Shown here one piece after another: positions 10,387 through 22,200 of a stretch of 64,000 nucleotides of DNA (the first letter of the stretch is position 1; every line of letters starts with the position of its first letter). Both the position numbers and the translations under genes were made by a program. The notes beneath the pieces are model-generated. The model was not told where the DNA came from, ran no database searches, and saw only the letters and a list, made by a program, of their open reading frames with translations. Source of the stretch: Niebla homalea (Eukaryota; Ascomycota; Lecanoromycetes; Lecanorales; Ramalinaceae). The stretch is taken from assembly GCA_019925105.1 (NCBI GenBank), contig JAHGAU010000023.1:682001-746000 (forward strand), given 5' to 3'.

Positions 10387-10549
10387 TGTCAGGGTACTGG
10401 AGTAGGTAAATCCTAGTAATGAATGAATAATAGCTATCGTGATATCTATGGTACAGGATGCACCCATCATATAAGTGTGGGTGCCAAGGAGCTAGTCCTC
10501 ATGGGGCAAGTAGGCCGAGCCTGGGAGCAAGGCCCCTGGAACCATGACA
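10387..10549 (-). repeat. Family A LTR, right copy (163 bp)
   Basis: Runs from TGTCAGGGTACTGGAG to ACCATGACA. G-to-A changes relative to the left copy cluster in its inner part (GTAAATCC, AATGAATG, GTGATATC); the outer 90 bp are intact. Confidence 0.9.
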
Positions 10550-10554
10550 CTTTT
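10550..10554. repeat. Right target-site duplication of Family A element (CTTTT)
   Basis: Exact copy of 9036-9040. Confidence 0.88.
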
Positions 10555-13000
10555 AACGTAACGATTACGTCTTTAACTTTAATTAATATTATATAGAATA
10601 ATTATATAAATCGTAAGAAATAATTTTTTATATTAAAGACGTATTAAAGACCGTTTTACGTTTATTTAAAAGGGTTAATAAAATTTATTTTAAATAAATT
10701 CAAGGGGGCTTTTACCTTAATAAAACTTAATAAAACCGTACGGCTTCCGTATATTTACTTCATATAAGCTAAGTACCCTTATACGTATTTTATAATATCT
10801 TTTATTATATTTAATTATTAATAATAATATCGTAATTTCTTAAATATAATTCTTAACAAGAAATATTCCGCGTTATTATAAACTTTTTTAAGTATTTATA
10901 TTTTTTTTATTAAATATATTATTTAACGCTTCTCATATTAATAAAGTAATTTATTAACGGTTAAATTAAATTTATAATTTATAAGCTACTTAATAAATTT
11001 AATTTATTATATTATGATTTTTTTTAATTTTACCTTTATTTTAAGGTATTTAATAATATTTATATAATAATTATTGTCCTTATAATAAAATAACTTTTTA
11101 AGTTTTAATATTTCTATAAATTCATAATCGATTTATATATATTCTATTTCGTAATTATTATTTCGTCTTATATTATATATCCGTACCGGTTTATTATTAA
11201 CTATCCCTTATAATTATAATTCTTTTATATTTATTTTCTTCCTTTTATTTATATTTTTTTTATTAACTTTCCTTTTATATTTTAAGTTAATTAACCCTTT
11301 AATTATTATATTATAATTTATATATTATTACAAACGTTAATTTTATTTTACCTTATTTTCTTAAAGAGTTTTTTTAATATAGCGTAATATCCCTTTTTAT
11401 TATTCTTTTAAAACCAGGTTATATTATTTTTATTCTTTTATACCTTGAAGGCTATTTTCTTTATCACTTTATTAAGTATATAATCTAAATTATTAAATAA
11501 TATTTTTAATAAGTTATCTATAGCTTTATTAGTTTCTCCTTTAATATATTTAATTTTAATATATAGTCTTTTTAACTTATTTATTTATTTTATAAAGATA
11601 TTTTTATAATAGTTTACGTTTATAAACCTTATAAGTAACTTATAATCTATATATATAATTAAAAAAAATTATATTTAATATATAAAAAAAACTTTCCTTT
11701 AAATATAATAATAATTATTAATTTTTATTTATAATATTATAATTACGTTTTATTTTATTTATTATGTATAAATTATAAATAAATAAAACGGTATAACCGT
11801 TTTAGATTTAGATAATATAGTATCCGGCTTTATATTTTAAAATATCGGTATATATATAAATTAATATTTTTAAATTTTATTTAAATAAAGTTTTAATTCC
11901 CGTTATTATATTTTACATAAATTAAAACGGTATATTTTCTAACTTTTTTTATTTTTACTTTATATTTCTAGTTAAGTAAGTAAGCGGGTAAGTTATTTTT
12001 ATTAAATTTTTATTTTATTTTCTTATTATATTAATAATACCTAAGAATCCTTTAACGTTTTTTATATTTTATAATACGGCTTAATTAAGTCTTTTTTTGT
12101 CCTTTTTAAATTTAATTTATATATATCCTTTTACTTTATAATCTTTTTTTAATATTTTAATTTTTATTATATTAATTTTTAGTTTATTAAATAATAACTT
12201 TAACTTTAATTATAAAATTTTTAAAAGGAAATAATTTTTTAAGAAAATAAATTACTTTCCTTATATTCCGTATATTTTAAAGATATCGTTAAAATAAAAG
12301 GCCAAATTAATAAAGCTATATTCCTTTTTAAGAATAAGGAATAATAATTCCGGATTTAATTCAAGGATAACTCTTAATATAATATTTATATATTTATTTT
12401 AAAATATTTTTATTAATTATAACTATTTAATACTTAATATATTAAAAGTAAAATAATATCGGTTATTAAAATATACTTTTATTACTTAATACCTATACTT
12501 TATATCCGTTTAAAAGAAAGTTTTATTTAATAAAATTCCCAATAAATTATATATTCTTTTTATTAACTTTATATAAAACGGAGATAATATTTTATATATA
12601 AAGTAATAATTAAATATAAGTTACGGTTTAACTTTTCCTTTTTTCTTTATAAATATAAAGAGTATATTTTATATATTTATTTATTTATTTATTTATATAT
12701 ATTTTTTATATATACTTAATTTAATTACTTATTATGTAATCATTTTAAGTTATTATTCCTTATTATTTAATAACTTTTTAACGGTAACTTTATATAGCTT
12801 AATTTTTAATCTTAATACTATTTTATATAAAAATAAATCCGCTATTAAGATCTTATATAATTTTTTTATACTTCTATCCTTATATATTTATAATACTTAA
12901 AGTATTTTAAGTTATGTTTAATTATTTAGGATAACATAGCTTAATATAATGCTTTTTTATTTATATTTATAGTTCTTTATATAACCTTAAAATATCGATT
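10555..13000 (-). pseudogene. Reverse transcriptase, RNase H and integrase remnant of old minus-strand gypsy-like element
   Basis: Reading the minus strand from right to left: a KKKEKLNRNL-type entry block near 12.65 kb; FYFNDIFKIYGI at 12279-12299, a degraded F/Y-x-DD catalytic box; NVKGFLGIINIIRK at about 12020-12080, matching the VKxFLGxxxYYRRFI signature of gypsy polymerases; and an RNase H block IDYKLLIRFINV at about 11615-11650 (from TDHKPLLGF) followed by IKYIKGETNKA (from IEYIPGEENVADALSR). Near 10.7 kb a KPYGFIKFY-KSPLEFI block resembles the entry to an integrase core. All frames carry many TAA and TAG stops. The LTRs of this element were not found. Confidence 0.65.
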
Positions 13001-16000
13001 TTTCGTTTTATTACCCTTTTATTTATTAAGAATACAATTTATAATAATTTTAGTATAACTCTTATTTATTTATATTTTTAAATAAAAGGTTTATAAATAA
13101 AGGATATAATACGTTTTAAGCCCTTATTAATATTTATATTAATTATAAGCTATTTACTTATAATTTCCGATAAACTTAATAATTATTAATTATTATTAAT
13201 AAATTAATAAATATAATATCGGCTATTTTTACGGATAATAAATATAAGATTAATATTATATAGTTTTATTAATTAATCCGCTTTCTTTATAAGATTAAAT
13301 TTTCTTTATGTAAAACGTTAATTTTTTATTTTTATATTGGGAGCTATAACATTATTAAATAACTTAAAAATATATTATTATAAAAAATAATAATTATTAT
13401 AATATTCGCCGTTTTTTATTCCTTTTATTTTCTTTAAGCTTTATTTTTAAAGGCCTTTAATACTTTTTAACGATCTATAAAATTCCGTTAATCTTAATAT
13501 AATATAATGCTTAAAATAAATTAAAATGAATTTTTTAATTACGTTATTTATTAAAGTCTTTTATTCAATAGCTTTTACGCTTTTTAAAATAAGCTTAATT
13601 ACGGATTTAAGCTTAATATCTAGAATTATTATTAACGTAACCGTTTTAAATAAAATGGTATTTAAGTTTACAATAAGAAGTTACGTATTAATTATTCTTA
13701 TAATATTTATAATATTATAATTTTAAATTATATTAATAAATATATTTACGCTTATTATATAATAAAGTTATTATAAAAGCTTTATTAAGCTTACTTATTA
13801 ATAAAGGCAGAAAAGTATTAAGGGGTTATTAAAAGAAAATATAATTTTTTCTTAAAAAATATATATATAAACTATATTTATTTATCCTTTGTAATTAATA
13901 TTTTAAAAATAAATATTTTAAATATAAAACTTAACGTATATCCTATATACTTTTAATAAAATTTAAGAAAAAGTATTAAAAGTCTATTAATCCGCGTTTA
14001 TTAATATATAAATGCTTTACTTTTAATAATTCGGATTAAAATATCCTTTATATAGCCTTTAAGAAATCCTTTATATTTATTTTAACTTATTATTTTAAGT
14101 AACGGAGTATAATTAATTTCGGATTATTAATATACGTAAAAGTCTTTATTAACTTAATTATTATATACTTAATACTTTAAATATCTTCCTTTTCGTTTTC
14201 TTTTATCCGCCGGTTATTAATTAAGATATAATTATTCAAATTTATTAAATTATTCTTTATTAAAAGTATAATTAAATTTATATAAGGATAACTTAAACTT
14301 AACTTAATATTCCCGCTCCGATTAAATATGATTTTATTATAATAAACTCCGTTATAATAATAATTATTATTATAAATAAAGATTAATCCTATTAATATTT
14401 ATTTAAGTATTAATAATGCTATATTTAAAGGGTCCGGTAAACGTACTTCTTTATAGATTATAATAATCTCGTAAAAGCTTTATTTTTTCTTAGGGATATT
14501 ATTAATAACGCAGAGAGAAACGTTTATTAATTTATATATTATTTATACGTAATTTCCCTTTCTTTCATTAACTATAAAACTTAATAATTTTATAATATTA
14601 TTATAAGGGATCTTAAGGTTAAATAAAGGACGTAAGCCTCTTTATCCCCATTTAATAACTATTAAGGTATATTACGGCGTATTATTACCGGTAATTATTA
14701 CTTAATTAACTTAATTGAGTTTTATAAATTTATTATAGAAAATATAATCCGTTTATAACCTTTTTACTTATTACCCTAGGCCGCTAATAAGGTCGTTAAC
14801 TGGTCTTAAGCCAGATAATCTTAAGGTTTTAATATTTTATTTTATAAAGAACGATATACGATTTATTAAGGCTAAAAACTTTCGCTTTAAACTTAAATAA
14901 AATATATTTTCTTCAAGTTTAAAGTCCTTTAGCTTTCGGGCCTTTTTATTACTTAATAAAAGAGGCTTAAAACCGATTTAAGTTACTTGCTTATTATTAT
15001 TAATTAATATATATAAAGAAAATTATAATAACGAGTAAAATTTAAAGATTTCTGAAAATTAATTATATTAAAATATTTATTCTCAAAGCTTATAGTTCTT
15101 AAAGTTATAACGGACCCTTTAATTTATTCTTTTTTCCTATATTTCTTAATATTAAGAAGTTCTTTTTAAGTATTTAATATATTATCTTTATAAGTTAATT
15201 ATACCTTAAGGAAGTCCCCCTTAGTTTTTTATTAAAAATTAATTCAGACCCGAGCTAATTATACCGGTCACCTTATTAAAGATATTTAAAGGTACGCGAT
15301 TACCTTTATTACCTTCGGCTGATAACCCGCGTAATTTAAAGCTAAAGATTAATCGATTTTACGTTATATTTACTCCTATTAAAGGATCCGTAAATATAAA
15401 ATATCCCTCTTAAATATTTAGTTAACGGCCTTTCTCTAAATGAGTTAAGGATATAACCGTTTTTAATTATTAAATAGCCCGTTATAATAATATTATATCG
15501 ACGTTAAATAATTTATTTTATCGGATAAAAAAAATTAAAGAAAATAATTACTCTTAGGAATAATATTTTATTAATCTTATAAGGGAGAATAATTATTTAA
15601 AATAGGAATTAACGTATTATAAGGATATTTATAAAGTACTTATATAATTCTATAATACCGTACGGTAATCGTATTAAGAACTAAAAATTATACTTAATTA
15701 AACTTCTAAAAATATAATAATTTCTAAATAAAAATTACTTAAATACTAAGTAAATTACTAAGTAAATTACGTAAGTAATAAGAATATAAAAGAAACCTTC
15801 TTCTGAAATAATTAAATTTTTATATATTAAATAACTTATAATAATATTTTATTATTATATAATAGCTTTTATAAGATTTACCGTTTTCTCCGTAATTATA
15901 TAAATACTTATTTTAAAATAACTTTTCCGTATAATTGGGAAGATATTTATATTTATTACCCGTAAATTAATTATCCCGTATATTAATAAATTATTATTTA

Positions 16001-17089
16001 TAACGTTAAGTCCAACGCCCTTTACTATTAAATATATATAGTTATATTAAGAAAAAGATAATTTAAAGCTATACCGGAGGTTCCTTTAATTATAAAGATT
16101 ATTATAACCTTTTATTATTATAAAGAGGAAAGATATTAAAAATTAAACGTAATAAATAACCCTTAGTTCCTTCATTAAATATATAGGGTAAAAATAATAA
16201 TTTTATTATATACCGTTTAAAGATTTTAAGCTTATAATATTTATAAGTATAAGAGTTAAAGTCCGTCCCTTAATTTAAAGGTTAGTTTTAATTATTTAAT
16301 ATTTTATTAAATACTTATAAGTATAAATATTCTCCTTAATTATAAATATATATAGTAATTTAAGCGTTTAATTAATACCGGCGGTTATAATTACCTTTTT
16401 ATAAACGTTAATATTAATTAATTTATGTTTTTATATTACTTATATACCTCGGGTAATAACGGGCCTTATACCTTTATAAAATAATACTTATAGGACGGTT
16501 ACGTTTATAATAAAATTAAGATTTAAATACTTAAACGCATTTTATATTTAACGGGGGTTTAAACTTAATTTTTAATTTTTACGGAAATAAAAAGTTATTA
16601 TTTTTTAAGTAAAAATAAAATAACTTAAAAAACACTATATTTCTAAATTTAAATATAGGTTTAAAGCGTTAAATATATAGGCTTATTAAATAAAATAATA
16701 ATTTAAATAAGCTTAAAATATAAATTAATATTATTATTTTTAAGTTATTATAAATTTACGTAAAATAAAGTTTATATACGATTGGAACTCCGATTTATCT
16801 TAAGAATATCTATAAAAGTTTAAGGTTTAAATAAATAACGGTTCAACTTTAAAATAAAGACTTAAATATTAAATTCTTCCGATAAATATAATATAATAAT
16901 CTATCCTATAATCCCTTTATTAATTATTATATATTTATATTTAATTAATCGTAACTAATTTATATTTAAAAATATAAATAACCGTTTAAATACTTATTAT
17001 AATTATTATTATAATTATTTATTAAGTTACGCTTTAATATACCGGAATCTAAACGCTTTAAGCGAAGTATTAAGAAGATAAAAGTATTT
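13001..17089. other. RIP-saturated DNA, unassigned; may hold the gag end of the minus-strand gypsy-like element
   Basis: AT-rich, CA/TG-poor sequence with stops in every frame. By position it should contain the gag/protease end and one LTR of the minus-strand element, but no motif or LTR pair could be recognised. Short less-mutated patches occur (for example around 14780-14830). The 64-residue frame at 13526-13720 is a chance frame in AT-rich DNA. Confidence 0.6.
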
Positions 17090-17177
17090 AAGATGACGTT
17101 AAAATAATATTAAGATAACGCTAAGATAACGTTAAGATAACGTTAAGATAACGTTAAGATAACGTTAGGATAACGTT
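17090..17177 (+). repeat. 11-bp tandem repeat (AAGATAACGTT), 8 units
   Basis: Eight consecutive 11-bp units. Five (17123-17177) are identical or differ by one base, and the first three are more diverged (AAGATGACGTT, AAAATAATATT, AAGATAACGCT). Each unit has one AACGTT palindrome. Confidence 0.92.
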
Positions 17178-20100
17178 AAGAGTTAAATGAATATATAAAT
17201 TAATATTAATTGTTATTAAATATAAAATAAAAATAACGTTTATTTACGTTAAGAAGTAATATATATATTAATATTATAACGTTATAATAAGATAAATAAT
17301 AGTATATTAAGATTAATAAGCGTAAAAGCCTCTTAATTAAATTATATAACGTAAAGTATAAGTTTAATAATATCTTAATTAATATAAAAATTATATTATT
17401 AAACGAGAAATTATTAAGTTTTCGTAAAACCTTATTATTAACCGTTAATACTATTTACTTAAGTCTTATTATTATAGTAATAATATTATACGTATAAATA
17501 AAATATATTAAAAGGATTAAATTGGTATTTAATAACTTTATTATATTTATAGCGTTAATAAGTAAAAAAGCAATAACTAAAACTTATTCTTATTTATATA
17601 TAGATATTTCAGGCTACTTAAAGCGTTATTATTACGTATAATTAATCTGACTTTTATTAGGTATCAATTTAATAATTAATATACTTAAGCGTACTAATTA
17701 ATAAGGTAAATTATTACGTTAATAACGTAAAAACTAATAATATAATATTCCTCCGTAAAGTTAATATTTCATACTTTTAGGAATAATATAAACTTAATAT
17801 AATTAATAAGTAATCTTAATTATCGAGTTTTTTTAAATTACCGTAAATATATAAGTAAAGATATTTATTCTTTAACTTTATTTAACGGGTTTTCTTATTA
17901 AAATTTTCCGGATAAGTATTTAAGTAATTATAATCTTTATTTTAATATATTAATTAAAAGTTTATTTTTATATTTTCTTCTTATATACCCTTTTTATTTA
18001 CTTTTAAAATAAAAATATATAAAACGGAGTTTACTTAAGTCGTATTATAATATACTTAAGTATATTAATTATTAACCTTATATTTAACGTAACTATAATC
18101 GTATTACTTATATATATTATATAGTATATTTAAATACCGATACGTAAAAAGTTAATAATATATGTTATTTTCGGCTTTAATAATATATAAGCGGGTATTA
18201 TATTAAGCTTTTATACGTAATACGTTAATCGGTTAATAATATATATATTATTATTATTCTTCGGATAGTTTCATTAACTTATATAAATTAATTTAACTTT
18301 TTTTATAGTATTTTTTAAAATACGTTTTATAGCGTTATTAAACTTTATTTAAGTATTATTAATATTTACCTTTTTATACTTCGCTTTATATTAAAGAAGT
18401 TTTATAAGTCCCGTATAATCGTATAAATATAAAATTTTATTAATAAACCTTTTATAAGCCGGTTATTTTAATATTTTAATGATTATAATTACTTTATAAT
18501 ATTAATCTTAACGGGAACTTTTAATTATATTTAAGCGGCCGATAAATTATTATTTTGAAAGCCTTTAAATAATATATATCCGGAGACTTAAAACGTAATT
18601 ATAATAATAAAAAGCTGGGAAATTAAATAATATTTATTACTTATTTATTAACTTAATACGGTAATAAATAACGTATTTATTAAACTTATTAAGTGGTTAA
18701 TAATTATAAAAAAAAGTCCTTTTTTAAGATCCAGAAACTTTTAACGGAATTATTAAAGTTACCTTTTATTTTTATTCCTTAATTATAGCGTTTAAGTTTT
18801 AATTTAAAATAAGTACGTAATCCCGAATTTACGTTTTTATATCTTTTATTAACTTTATATTATTATTGCCTTTTTAAATATTTTCCTTATTAATACTTTA
18901 AGTAATTATTTAATTATAAGTTTAAACTATTTTCAACCTGGTTTAAAGTACGGGTATATCCTTAATTATCGTTACCGTAATTAATTACGGTATATTTATT
19001 ATATTTTCCGTAAAGGGTATTTTAAAAGGTTAATATTATTTAAGCGTAACGGTAAAAAGCTCGATTTTCCTTATTTTTATCTTTATTCCTATTATTTATA
19101 TTTTTCTTTTTATATTTTTATTATTTTAAAAATCTTTTTATTTTTAATTTTATTAAATATATTTTATTATAACCACTTATAAACGCTTTTCGTTTTAAAG
19201 CTAATATATATATTTTTTACCTCTTAAATCTTCTTATTTTAAGATATCTTAATAATAATAAAGCAGAATCTTTTATTTTTTTTAATAGGGTTTATTTTAT
19301 TAAAAGGGTTTTTATTAATATTTATTTATAATAAAATTACCTTAAAGATAACTTTTATATTAATTTTATTATATTTAAAAACTTCCTTATTATTTTAATC
19401 TATCTTTTTTTTTTTACCGATCCGTTAAAATAACTTAAAGATATTTATTTTTTAATTCTTAAGGTTAATTAATATATCCTTTAAAATTAATTCTTTATAG
19501 TATTTAATATTATTATAAAGATTATATTAAATTATATATTCTAAATTACTTTGAGGACCCTTTTTTACTTTAATTATTTTTCAATTTAATCTTATTTTTA
19601 TTTTTTATTCCGTTTCCTCCGCAATTTAAAGTATATTAAATTTTTCTTTTCGCTTAAAAAGATAGAATAATAATATAAATATAAAATTAATATTATTTAT
19701 TTTTTATTTAATAATATTATTTACTTTAATTATTAAGATCGGCTGGTTATTAACGTTAATTAATAGCGTAATATTAAAGTTTATAATATTTTATATTTTA
19801 ATTTTTTTATTTTCTCTTCTCTATTTCCGTAAAAGTATTCTTTTTAGTTTTAATTTAATTTATAACCTTTTTTTCAGACTTTTTATTTTTTAATTTATTT
19901 TTTCTTTCTTTTTTAAGGTTTATAATATCCTCCTTAATCGTCTTCTTCTTTTCAATGTTTTTCTTTAGCTTCTCCTTTTTCTGTATTTTAATCGTTTTCC
20001 TTTTTATGACCTTAATTATGTTTTTAAGATTTATATTAAGTTATTATAGAAAGATTAATGAAATATTTTGCTTTATTTAAGATTAATATTTAATATAAAA

Positions 20101-22041
20101 TTTAATTAAAGTTTAATTTAAAGCTTAATAACCTTTAAAAATAACGGATTTATAAATTAAGGTTATATAAGTTAAATAAACGTAAAGGTAAGTTATATTT
20201 TTTATTATATTAATATATCCTTTTTAATATTAATTATTATATTGTTTACGCTTATTTTACTTTTATTTATTTAATTCGGTATTTTATATATTAATACCTT
20301 AATAATAACGGTAACGTTCCGTCCTATTCTTTACGTTACGGAATACCGGAGGACTACGATATCGGGCGGGGGACTTTTCGTAAATAATATTTTAATAATT
20401 AAGCCTTTTTCCGGATCAACTTTATATAACGGTATATATAACTGGTTAACTAGAATAATAATTATTTTAAACCTTATTAAAGGTCGCTTTTTAACCGTTT
20501 TTAAGATAGTAATATTAACGGCCGTTTTTATTAATAATTATATACCGTTTTTTATAGGATTTAATTCGAATAATATTATATTCTTTATACCTTCGTTATT
20601 AATCTTTAATAGACTTATAGTAACCAGTTTTAAAAATATAAATTACCGTTATAATTTTAATAAATTAATTAAAGGATTAATAATATTAATATTCTTAATT
20701 ATATAAATAAAAAGAGGCATTAAAGCTAAAAGAATAATAATTTAACTTTTACATAAATATTTATAATTAATTAATATATAATTAAAGTATAAAATATTGA
20801 GATTTAAAGTTAATTTAAAGTATTTAAATTATAAAATTCAAGGTTATTACGCTTTTTTCTGGTATTTACGGCTTTAAGATTTACCGCGGTTACTTTTATA
20901 TACTCGATTTCAGTTACTTATACTCCGCTTTTAAAGTATCGTGCTTTATATAGAGTATAGAATACTTTATTTAAGCCCGTATCTTCTTCTAATTAACGGA
21001 GAGTTCGGAATTATTTATAAAGAATACGTATAGCCAGTATAAAAGTATTTTAATAATATTTAAAGTGATATTAATACGCGTATTAACCTTTAAGCATATA
21101 TCCTTTTTTTACTTTAGTTATTATTATAAATTTTAACGAGCTTAATAATTAAATTTAATATTTAATTCGGAACGCTTAAAAGCTTCTTTAAGGTAACATA
21201 ATATAGCGTTATTATTATAGTAATATTTATTCACGATATTATATTATTAATTAACGTTAATATATTTTTAATAAAGCTTTTTATAACGTCATTTAAGTTA
21301 TTAAAGGTTACCGTATATTACTTAAAGCGTATAAGCTGTTTTTCGTTATTTTATATAATATACGGTATTTAAAGGGTATATATTGACCTTATAGTTTATG
21401 AATAAGTTTTTTAAGTTTAAGCCTAGAACTTCTTACGGTCTTATTATTAATTAAAGGAGTTAATATAATAATTAATAAGATATTTAATAAAAGAAAAAAA
21501 GGACGTAGGAAATATAGATATATATAAGGGGGAAGTAACCTAAAATAAATAATTACGTTTATTAATACTTAAGAAGTATTTTAACGTGAAATAAATATTA
21601 AAATTTATTAATTTCACCTTAATAACTTTTAAATTTATTTTTTAAGCTTATAAATTTAAGTAATTAAAATATTTAAATAAATAATTATTAAGTAATTAAT
21701 ATAAAACTATAATTAAAGTCGACCTTTAAAGGAAGCTTTAATATTACTAAATCTGGTATTTTAACGTCGTAAAGGTACTTATTTTATATAGTTATAATAC
21801 CGTTTTATATAATTAAGAAGTTAAACGCTTAAGGCGAAGGGTAAATAAGTACGTCTATATTATTTTATATAAGGGATATATTTTCTATAAATAAAATATA
21901 CGGATTAAATGCGGCTTTTTCTTTACTGGTTTTACGATTAAAAGTTAAAGATATTATTTATTATATTTTAAAATCATAATCTTTTTTCGATGGATAAATT
22001 AAGTTTATTACGGGTATTAAATTACTTATTATATTATAATC
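17178..22041. other. RIP-saturated DNA, unassigned
   Basis: No intact frame or LTR pair is visible. A slightly GC-richer patch at 20334-20385 contains GGACTACGATATCGGGCGGGGG after TTACGG, loosely like the start of a Gypsy-1 LTR, and could be part of a diverged LTR. The stretch 19.1-19.9 kb is pyrimidine-rich on the plus strand. Nothing else could be supported. Confidence 0.6.
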
Positions 22042-22200
22042 TTAAAATGGTTATCTTAACTACTTTAATAAAATATAAATATAGAAACGTTTACGTTAAT
22101 GTATTATTACGTATAAATTAAAATTTATTAAGTAAATTAATTCATTAGCCTTATTAAATAAATTCCGCTTACGTTTATAAGACTTCTCCTGAAAGGCTTT
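22042..22200 (-). pseudogene. Possible MADS-box-like gene remnant
   Basis: The minus strand reads about 50 codons with a single stop: KAFQEKSYKRKRNLFNKANEL, then IYLINFNLYVIIH, stop, RKRFYIYILLK. This resembles a MADS box: a basic stretch, the KR(R/K)xLFKKAxEL helix, the LCDVDVxLIIF strand and a following (R/K)GKxYxYSS strand. Restoring C-to-T and G-to-A changes by eye would improve the match (TDFDLYVII, Q for the stop). Upstream and downstream frames are unreadable. It may come from a captured gene or a mobile element that carries a MADS-like protein. The call rests on eye comparison alone and could be chance. Confidence 0.3.

Larger units (their letters stand above)
9041..10549 (-). mobile_element. 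Family A: small non-autonomous LTR element (1.5 kb)
   Basis: Two 163-bp direct repeats with the inverted ends TGTCA...TGACA and a CTTTT duplication define a 1509-bp element. The 1183-bp interior has no reading frame resembling gag or pol, so it would depend on an autonomous partner. A tract reading GGAGGGGGATCG on the minus strand abuts the LTR at 9041-9203 and looks like a polypurine tract, suggesting minus orientation. The LTRs and about 280 bp next to the left LTR are GC-rich with little RIP, while 9480-10386 is strongly converted. An imperfect internal repeat with GGCCTATA and CTAACGTCTTATAGG blocks occurs at about 9690-9810 and 10100-10225. The frame at 9077-9301 runs across the LTR boundary and is unlikely to be a gene. 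Confidence 0.88.

Noticed and set aside
13526..13720. 64-codon hydrophobic frame
   Set aside because: Composed of codons from T-rich RIPed DNA; surrounding minus-strand gypsy remnant and composition explain it. No conserved feature.
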